Source of the DNA: Candidatus Jordarchaeia archaeon
Lineage (GTDB): Archaea; Asgardarchaeota; Jordiarchaeia; Jordiarchaeales; Freyrarchaeaceae
Direction: 5' to 3'
DNA length: 6,073 bases
Assembly (NCBI GenBank): GCA_018383835.1
Contig: JAHAWR010000095.1
Span: 174-6,246, forward strand
Shown here: positions 1-3,766 of the stretch, one piece after another
Layout of the letters: every line of letters begins with the position of its first letter
How positions within the stretch are numbered: position 1 is the stretch's first letter
Translations under genes and position numbers: made by a program
The notes under the pieces: generated by a model
Database searches by the model: none
What the model saw: the letters and a program-made list of their open reading frames with translations, nothing else
Told to the model about the DNA's origin: nothing

Positions 1-285
1 ATAAGGCAAAAAACTCCAAGGAGAGTGGCCCATAGGAGGGCGATAAAAACAAGGCTCAAAAAGGTATACCAAGTTCAGGCCAAACAGATAGAGCCACGGA
101 CCATAGAACTGATAGTAACATGCCAAGGAGGACTCTACGTTAAGGAGCTTGTTACAGGTGATCGGAGGAGGACGCGGCCGAGCGTATCGGAAATTCTACA
201 AACGAAAGCGGAGTGCGTAGAGCTCGACGTGATAGACGTAGGCACAACGATACCACAGGAAACAGTGCAGCAGCACGAAGGCTGA
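1..285 (+). CDS. pus10: tRNA pseudouridine synthase Pus10, C-terminal fragment
   Basis: This is the last 94 codons of a gene whose 5' part lies outside the window; the frame is open from base 1 and ends at TGA 283-285. The visible protein begins RQKTPRRVAHRRA and later reads CQGGLYVKELVTGD followed by RRRTRPSVSEIL and a final LDVIDV segment. These match my memory of the end of archaeal Pus10, where a TPxRVxHRRA strand precedes a QGGLYxKELVxGDxGRTxPSVSEIL block. Pus10 makes pseudouridine at positions 54 and 55 in the T-loop of archaeal tRNAs. The catalytic aspartate and N-terminal THUMP-like part are not in view. A GTG at 25 is inside the conserved block, so it is not the true start. Three tRNA genes follow directly, the first 54 bases downstream. 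Confidence in family is high; completeness cannot be judged. Confidence 0.87.
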   Translation: MRQKTPRRVAHRRAIKTRLKKVYQVQAKQIEPRTIELIVTCQGGLYVKELVTGDRRRTRPSVSEILQTKAECVELDVIDVGTTIPQETVQQHEG

Positions 286-294
286 CTTTCTAGA

Positions 295-310
295 GCAAAA
301 AATTTATCTA
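295..310 (+). promoter_or_regulatory. TATA-like box for the CAT-anticodon tRNA
   Basis: An A-rich run followed by TTTATCTA (303-310) resembles an archaeal BRE/TATA element. Its centre lies about 34 bases before the first base of the tRNA at 340. The same spacing (32-34 bases) recurs at the other two tRNA genes in this window, which strengthens all three calls. Confidence 0.6.
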
Positions 311-339
311 AACCTCTTCTAATCACACATTACTGAAGT

Positions 340-437
340 GGGCCCGTAGCTCAGCTAGGTAGAGCGGCAGGCTCATAACCTGTTGGTCCAGGGTTCGAAA
401 GCGTATAAATGCTACGCCGAAACTCCCTGCGGGCCCA
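340..437 (+). tRNA. tRNA with CAT anticodon (elongator Met, or Ile2), one intron
   Basis: The gene folds into a full cloverleaf. Acceptor stem GGGCCCG 340-346 pairs with CGGGCCC 430-436 over seven perfect pairs, with discriminator A437. D-stem GCTC 349-352 pairs with GAGC 362-365. Anticodon stem 367-371 pairs with 379-383 (one G-T pair) around a seven-base loop with CAT at 374-376. T-stem CAGGG 389-393 pairs with CCCTG 425-429. The T-loop is interrupted by a 24-base intron (400-423); its removal gives the canonical loop TTCGAAT. G1-C72 and an anticodon stem without the three G-C pairs typical of initiators argue against initiator tRNA. Elongator tRNA-Met and the agmatidine-modified tRNA-Ile2 both carry a CAT gene anticodon, and I cannot separate them by eye. 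CCA is not encoded: CTA follows the discriminator. Confidence 0.92.
400..423 (+). other. tRNA intron, 24 nt, in the T-loop (59/60)
   Basis: The T-loop bases TTCG (394-397) pair with CGAA (418-421) as a four-base-pair helix, flanked by three-base bulges AAA (398-400) and ACT (422-424). Beyond the first bulge, GCGT 401-404 pairs with ACGC 414-417 as the intron hairpin, and the T-stem forms the outer helix. This is a full bulge-helix-bulge motif. Cutting after the second base of each bulge removes exactly 400-423 and leaves TTCGAA joined to T, the standard T-loop. Confidence 0.9.
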
Positions 438-478
438 CTAATTTCCAAGATGTCCTAAAAATACTGCAATCCCCTAAA

Positions 479-487
479 GCTTTTAAG
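479..487 (+). promoter_or_regulatory. TATA-like box for tRNA-Glu
   Basis: GCTTTTAAG lies in an A/T-rich stretch with its centre about 33 bases before the tRNA start at 516, the same geometry as the box before the upstream tRNA. A T-rich tract (489-503) separates it from the gene. Confidence 0.55.
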
Positions 488-538
488 CTCTTTTTTCATT
501 TTATTCTGTGCTGGTGCCTCGGTGGTGTAGCCCGGCCA

Positions 539-552
539 GGGGATACGCTGAC
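539..552 (+). other. tRNA intron, 14 nt, in the D-loop of tRNA-Glu
   Basis: CGGC 533-536 pairs with GCTG 547-550 (one G-T pair), with bulge CAG 537-539 on the 5' side and ACA 551-553 on the 3' side. The apex is only the seven bases 540-546, so this is a bulge-helix-loop variant. Cutting after the second bulge base on each side removes 539-552 and joins CCA to AGCAT, as in ordinary archaeal tRNA-Glu. The weakest points are the G-T pair and a poorly paired outer helix. Confidence 0.75.
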
Positions 553-566
553 AGCATAAGGGGCTT

Positions 567-594
567 AGGGGAAACGTCCACTCCCCCCGCCTAA
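567..594 (+). other. tRNA intron, 28 nt, inside the anticodon of tRNA-Glu (34/35)
   Basis: GGGC 561-564 pairs with GCCT 589-592 (one G-T pair). Bulges are TTA 565-567 and AAT 593-595. GGGG 568-571 pairs with CCCC 585-588 to form the intron hairpin. This is a full bulge-helix-bulge core, and the predicted cuts (after 566 and after 594) give loop CTT plus TCGA. The intron therefore splits the anticodon between its first and second bases. Confidence 0.87.
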
Positions 595-611
595 TCGACC
601 CCTTGACCCGG

Positions 612-639
612 GTGGCTGCCATAATGGGCATGCTAGGGA
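612..639 (+). other. tRNA intron, 28 nt, in the T-stem of tRNA-Glu (52/53)
   Basis: The 5' T-stem half CCGGG (608-612) is separated from TTCAAAT (641-647). Removing 612-639, or equivalently 613-640, restores a perfect CCGGG/CCCGG stem. The intron folds as a hairpin: TGGC 613-616 with GCTA 632-635 and TGCC 617-620 with GGCA 627-630, one base bulged. The splice motif is relaxed: only CCC 607-609 with GGG 636-638 supports a central helix. The boundary is thus uncertain by one base, though the intron itself is required to close the T-stem. Confidence 0.75.
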
Positions 640-800
640 GTTCAAATCCCGGCCGAGGCACCAATCACATTGATTCTGAAGCTAATACGGATAGAATGAT
701 GGTTTCAGACTGGCAAAAGTTAATTAAAAACTCGAAATGGATTTTCTCCCCAACTTAATTTATTTTTATGAGGGAATTGATGATGGCGCCGGGGGCAGGA

Positions 801-816
801 TTTTCGTGGCATCCAT
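801..816 (-). other. tRNA intron, 16 nt, in the T-loop of tRNA-Asn (59/60)
   Basis: On the minus strand TTCG (822-819) pairs with CGAA (806-803). Bulges are AGA (818-816) and AAT (802-800). TGG (815-813) pairs with CCA (809-807) around a three-base apex. The cuts leave TTCGAG joined to T, a seven-base T-loop. Position and helix are the same as in the T-loop intron of the CAT-anticodon tRNA. Confidence 0.87.
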
Positions 817-823
817 CTCGAAC

Positions 824-847
824 TTTCACTCCACCTTCAATGGGGAA
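824..847 (-). other. tRNA intron, 24 nt, in the T-stem of tRNA-Asn (52/53)
   Basis: On the minus strand TCGC (853-850) pairs with GTGA (829-826), one G-T pair. Bulges are AGT (849-847) and AAG (825-823). TCCCC (846-842) pairs with GG and GGA (835-834, 832-830) around a bulged T, forming the intron hairpin. The predicted cuts join GCAG to G, completing T-stem GCAGG opposite CCTGC. Confidence 0.86.
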
Positions 848-877
848 CTGCGACCACCGGGTTAACAGCCCGGCGCT

Positions 878-890
878 ATAGGTTAAGCAA
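878..890 (-). other. tRNA intron, 13 nt, in the D-arm of tRNA-Asn
   Basis: On the minus strand AGGT (896-893) pairs with ACCT (883-880) as a perfect four-base-pair helix. Bulges are AGT (892-890) and ATA (879-877). The apex is six bases (889-884), so there is no second helix. Cutting after the second base of each bulge leaves G joined to AGC, restoring GAGC, which pairs with GCTT as the D-stem. The insertion site matches closely the D-loop intron of tRNA-Glu. Confidence 0.86.
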
Positions 891-940
891 CTACCTGTGC
901 TAAGCTACCCCGGCTCCCAGTAGAGATATCATAGTTTTTG

Positions 941-950
941 TTCTTAAATG
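941..950 (-). promoter_or_regulatory. TATA-like box for tRNA-Asn
   Basis: On the minus strand the sequence reads CATTTAAGAA, centred about 32 bases before the tRNA start at 914. This matches the spacing at the other two tRNA genes here. Confidence 0.55.
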
Positions 951-1073
951 TTTCTGGAAGGGGGAGCTCTAGTGGCCTTTTCAAGCGTTGAGGTTTCTTA
1001 GGGTTTTTCGTTCTCTTTTGACTTTCCCCAGTTAAGACAGTAGTAGCAATCTCTATCGCTGGAAATACATATC

Positions 1074-1367
1074 ATGAGTGATAGCCAGAAACTTGGAAGG
1101 AAAACTATAAAAAGAAAGAGTGAGCTTGGATCTTTGCTGATTCGGCTTGCTGGGGGTTCCTTTTTGTCTAGGAAAAAGCGGGGTGACGAGGCGCCTCTTC
1201 CTGCAACGAGTGCGGGTCTTATAAGGTTCTTTGAGGATGAGAGTGTCGGTGTGAAGGTTAGTCCTTTCGTTGTGGTTGCTGTCGCTGTTTCTATAGTGGT
1301 TGTTGTCGCCCTAGCGTTGTATTTGAGTAGTGGGGCAAACTGGTTGACCCAATTGTTGTCTCGTTAG
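1074..1367 (+). CDS. secG: Sec61-beta / SecG-type translocon subunit
   Basis: This small tail-anchored membrane protein is the beta subunit of the archaeal SecYE-beta protein-conducting channel in the cytoplasmic membrane. The diagnostic block is LPATSAGLIRFFEDES near residues 42-57, then VGVKVSPF and a single hydrophobic helix around residues 64-86, ending in a short tail; this matches the archaeal PxTSAGLxRFFEE...IKxxP pattern. From ATG 1074 it is 97 residues, longer than the 50-65 usual for the family, because of a basic N-terminal stretch rich in Lys and Arg. In-frame stops at 1041 and 1044 limit any further extension. A TTG at 1164, with GGGGGT six bases ahead, would give a typical 67-residue protein, so the start is uncertain. 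No clear ribosome site precedes ATG 1074. It converges on the ZPR1-like gene with nine bases between stops. Confidence 0.88.
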   Translation: MSDSQKLGRKTIKRKSELGSLLIRLAGGSFLSRKKRGDEAPLPATSAGLIRFFEDESVGVKVSPFVVVAVAVSIVVVVALALYLSSGANWLTQLLSR

Positions 1368-1376
1368 AGTTGGTGC

Positions 1377-2030
1377 TTAATCCTCTTGCCGTAGTATTTC
1401 ACGTGCTTTACCGGGTCTAAGTATGATATAAGATCCTGTTTTGAGTTTGCTTGCCTCTTCTTCCGATAGTTCTTCTATCTTAATTTTTTCTTGGTTTTGC
1501 GGTATTATCATTCCGTTTCCGAAAGGATCTTCGAGAATTATGGTGAAGTTCATGCGTCCTTCTATCGCCATTTGGATGCTCTGAATTGCTTGTTGGCATT
1601 TTTTGGCTTGTTGAGGTGTAGTAGACCAGTTCTTGAGTGTTTGTGCAGCATCTAGAAAGCGGTATAGGACGCCTTCCACGTTCGTTATGAATGGTTGAGC
1701 CGCTGGGCCGGGCTCTAGTAACGCGTTAAGCTCGGGAATTCTTATAGTACTTGTTGCGGATCTTATGACTTTGGACGTGAGGTCCTTGAGGTCTTTCACT
1801 TGAAGCGTGAACCTTACAGGTTTGCCAAACTTCATGTTTATCACGTCACTTAACTTTAGGTTGCACTTTTCACATTTAACGGTTACCAATAGTACTTCGT
1901 AGAAGAATGCTACGTCTACGTGTGCTTGCGTTATTTTCGCTTTTCCACCGCAGGATGGACAGATTGTTTCCGCTTCAGTAAAATCCCCCTCAAAGTGATT
2001 CGAAGCTTGAGAGAAGCTTTTCGGCTTCAT
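1377..2030 (-). CDS. zpr1: ZPR1-related zinc-finger protein
   Basis: The 217-residue protein has two CxxC pairs, C24/C27 (ICPSCGG) and C53/C56 (VKCEKCN), separated by 25 residues, making one zinc site of the ZPR1 type. After it come SATSTIRIPELN (92-102), LEPGPAAQPFITNVEGVL (105-122) and ILEDPFGN (165-172), which are family landmarks of archaeal single-domain ZPR1 proteins. Eukaryotic ZPR1 has two such modules and acts with elongation factor 1A; the archaeal role is not settled, and an EF-1A-related role here is inference. It starts at ATG 2030, inside the end of the rpa gene, with GGAGG at 2047-2043 twelve bases ahead. The 41-base overlap and same strand indicate co-transcription and probably translational coupling with rpa. 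The C-terminal 30 residues are charged and less conserved. Confidence 0.88.
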   Translation of the reverse strand: MKPKSFSQASNHFEGDFTEAETICPSCGGKAKITQAHVDVAFFYEVLLVTVKCEKCNLKLSDVINMKFGKPVRFTLQVKDLKDLTSKVIRSATSTIRIPELNALLEPGPAAQPFITNVEGVLYRFLDAAQTLKNWSTTPQQAKKCQQAIQSIQMAIEGRMNFTIILEDPFGNGMIIPQNQEKIKIEELSEEEASKLKTGSYIILRPGKAREILRQED

Positions 2031-3681
2031 CTTTCGGGTTCGCCTCCTTGAAAGAGTGAACTCTGAGTGTGATTTTTCCTGTTATGGCGTTAAAGGCTGC
2101 TTTGACCGTTAAAATTAGCTCTTTCCCTTCCATAGCATAAGCTTTCATTTTTAGTGGGGCAGCTTCGTCTCCCTCCTTCATCACAACTTCGTATGCTTCT
2201 CTCGCCGTCATACTCAAGAAGTTTTCAGCTTCTTTACCTGTGAAGACGGCCTTCGCGACGGCAGTTCCGTCATCAACCAATGCGTTAACCATGAGAGACA
2301 GCTTTGGCTCGACTTTTCCGCACATAACGCACAGTCCCTTATCATTTAGCCTTTTACTACAGGTGGGGCATACTTCATAAACTGCTTTCTTGCGCATGAG
2401 GCGCCTTATGGTTCCCCTGATCTCCGCGAAGTCACCGTCCTCCAATTGAGAGAGAAACTTACGTGGTGGAGTACTCTCTGAGGCGGTTTGATCAGGTTGT
2501 TCCTCTGGAGAGACAAGCTCAACCTTTGAGAAGCGGCCAACATGAACTTCTACTTCGCCTCCCGGCCCTGTCTTCGTGTATCCTCCTTTGATCCTTAATG
2601 TGTCCCCTATCTCTGCGTCAGCGATGTTTTCAGCTTGCTCACCCCATGCAACTACTCTGATGCTTCCTGTCTCGTCCATGATTATGAGGGACGCTACTGT
2701 GCCTATTGTCCCGTCACCTCTAGTAAACTCTTTGGAACTAAAGGTTTCGACAACTTTTCCCTCCACATCTACTGCTGGCATTCCCGGCTCTAAGGCACCC
2801 AGTCTCACTGTCCTTTTTTTGTCGGGCCCCTTACTTGGCATAAGGGTTACCCGTGCAAGCTTTCCCGCGTGGAGCTCCACGTCACCCTGAAGTCCTAGCT
2901 TTGTGTATCCCCCCTCTATTCGCAACATATCTCCTTCTCTAACGTCTTCTACGAGTTCCACTTTTTCGTCCCAGAAAACCACCCTCACGCTTCCTGTTTC
3001 ATCAGACAGTATCACTGATTTTCTCTTCCCTTCTCTTGCCTCTCTACTAAAAATCGTTGTCGGATAAATTTTCTGTACGATTGCCTCTACGTCAATGTCC
3101 TGCATCTCAGGCATAAGATCGCCGAGCTTAATCAACCTTTTTTCAGTTGCCGGATATTCTTTCTCGTCGACGTCCTCGGGTTCAAGCTCTAGGCTTCCTC
3201 CTCTACCTAGATGAACCTCCAGCTCCCCTCTTAATCCCTCCCTGACGTATCCTTTAACAATACGCACCACCATACCTTCCTTTAATTCCCCCTTTTCCAC
3301 AAGAACAGCGTGATCCATCCACAATACTACACGAATATCTCCTGTCGGATCACTTATGATCATGCTGGCAACCTTGCCTTGAACCCCCCTCCTCTCGAAG
3401 CTCCTTACAGGGTGAACTCGTTTCACTCGCCCCGTAATAGTAACGCTTTTCATTTCCGGCCTTAAATCTTTCACGTATATTCTAACTGGCTTGTATTCGT
3501 CTATCTCTGAAAGGTCTACTCCGAGATCTCTTGCCGCTAGGTGCAGGGCTCCTTCATCACTAATTAGACCTCCCATCTCCTTCTTTTTCTTCTCTATAAG
3601 GTGCTGTAACTCTTTCCTCGAAATACCTGCCTTCTCGATTACGAACTTTACTTTTTCCTCTAGGCTCAAATAAGGTTCCAC
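1990..3681 (-). CDS. rpa: Replication protein A, multi-OB-fold ssDNA-binding protein
   Basis: The 563-residue protein binds single-stranded DNA during replication, repair and recombination. An N-terminal helical segment (1-60) with KKKKEMGGLISDEGAL is typical of archaeal RPA. Three tandem OB folds follow, about 66-170, 184-282 and 292-390. Each begins with a (K)LxxLxPxM segment, contains a SDxTGxIRVVxW strand and ends in a GGYxKxGxxGExEVHxG strand. After a polar linker (391-406), a fourth OB domain (408-545) contains a zinc finger with C438, C441, C451 and C454. This architecture fits multi-OB euryarchaeal-type RPA rather than the short crenarchaeal SSB. The start is GTG 3681; no ribosome site precedes it, and AT-rich boxes 26-45 bases upstream suggest a leaderless or short-leader mRNA. 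The gene overlaps the downstream ZPR1-like gene. The family call is firm; the domain limits are approximate. Confidence 0.92.
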   Translation of the reverse strand: MEPYLSLEEKVKFVIEKAGISRKELQHLIEKKKKEMGGLISDEGALHLAARDLGVDLSEIDEYKPVRIYVKDLRPEMKSVTITGRVKRVHPVRSFERRGVQGKVASMIISDPTGDIRVVLWMDHAVLVEKGELKEGMVVRIVKGYVREGLRGELEVHLGRGGSLELEPEDVDEKEYPATEKRLIKLGDLMPEMQDIDVEAIVQKIYPTTIFSREAREGKRKSVILSDETGSVRVVFWDEKVELVEDVREGDMLRIEGGYTKLGLQGDVELHAGKLARVTLMPSKGPDKKRTVRLGALEPGMPAVDVEGKVVETFSSKEFTRGDGTIGTVASLIIMDETGSIRVVAWGEQAENIADAEIGDTLRIKGGYTKTGPGGEVEVHVGRFSKVELVSPEEQPDQTASESTPPRKFLSQLEDGDFAEIRGTIRRLMRKKAVYEVCPTCSKRLNDKGLCVMCGKVEPKLSLMVNALVDDGTAVAKAVFTGKEAENFLSMTAREAYEVVMKEGDEAAPLKMKAYAMEGKELILTVKAAFNAITGKITLRVHSFKEANPKDEAEKLLSSFESL

Positions 3682-3706
3682 CCGAATACTGTCTCACAAA
3701 ACCATA

Positions 3707-3726
3707 ATTCAAATACTCTTTTAAGG
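3707..3726. promoter_or_regulatory. Divergent promoter region between rpa and fumarase genes
   Basis: The 85-base spacer 3682-3766 holds CTTTTAAGG (3718-3726), a TATA-like box readable on both strands, and ATTCAAATA (3707-3715). The first lies 45-50 bases before the fumarase alpha start and so predicts a leader of about 20 bases carrying GGTGG. The second, read on the minus strand, is centred 30 bases before the GTG of rpa and would give a nearly leaderless mRNA. Assignment of boxes to genes is inference. Confidence 0.45.
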
Positions 3727-3766
3727 CTCACGAAGCATCTTCAAGGATGAGTGCTTCTGCGGTGGC

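Larger units (their letters stand above)
516..663 (+). tRNA. tRNA-Glu (TTC) with three introns
   Basis: Acceptor GCCTCGG 516-522 pairs with CCGAGGC 653-659, followed by discriminator A660 and an encoded CCA (661-663). The D-arm starts GTGTAGCCCGGCCA, as in archaeal Glu and Asp tRNAs. Anticodon stem AGGGG 559-563 pairs with CCCCT 599-603, the short variable loop is TGAC 604-607, and T-stem CCGGG pairs with CCCGG 648-652. Three insertions interrupt the cloverleaf: D-loop (539-552), anticodon (567-594) and T-stem (612-639 or 613-640). Joining 516-538, 553-566, 595-611 and 640-660 gives a 75-base tRNA with anticodon loop CTTTCGA, so the anticodon is TTC, and T-loop TTCAAAT. Read without splicing, positions 34-36 would be TAG and T-stem and D-arm would fail. 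The Glu identity therefore depends on the splice model, but all four stems agree with it. Confidence 0.88.
784..914 (-). tRNA. tRNA-Asn (GTT) with three introns
   Basis: Read on the minus strand, acceptor GCCGGGG (914-908) pairs with CCCCGGC (794-788), then discriminator G (787) and encoded CCA (786-784). The anticodon arm is uninterrupted: CCGGG (873-869) pairs with CCCGG (861-857) around loop CTGTTAA, anticodon GTT at 866-864. The D-arm starts GCTTAGC and the variable loop is TGGTC (856-852). Introns lie in the D-loop (890-878), T-stem (847-824) and T-loop (816-801). Removing them gives D-stem GCTT/GAGC, T-stem GCAGG/CCTGC and T-loop TTCGAGT, all as expected for archaeal tRNA-Asn. It converges on tRNA-Glu, with a 120-base A/T-rich spacer that encodes no clear feature. 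Confidence 0.9.

Noticed and set aside
135..326. 63-codon minus-strand frame across the end of pus10
   Set aside because: Opposite a conserved coding block, Ser/Thr-rich, no start context; shadow.
515..660. An eighth acceptor pair (T515-A660) suggesting a tRNA-His-like extension
   Set aside because: Encoded CCA follows A660 directly, so A660 is the discriminator, and tRNA-His needs an extra G at its 5' end.
516..663. A Leu-like or Asp-like reading of the second tRNA
   Set aside because: The apparent TAG anticodon arises only without splicing, and the loop after removing the bulge-helix-bulge intron is TTC; no GTC can be formed at 34-36 by any cut consistent with the stem.
664..783. Possible C/D box small RNA between the convergent tRNAs (ATGATGG at 696-702, TTGATGATGG at 778-787, CTGA at 675-678)
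   Set aside because: C-like and D-like boxes do not occur in the right order and spacing on either strand, and the TTGATGATGG run overlaps the CCA end of tRNA-Asn.
2576..2890. 104-codon open frame on the plus strand inside rpa
   Set aside because: Antisense to two OB-fold repeats; no ribosome site, no known motif.
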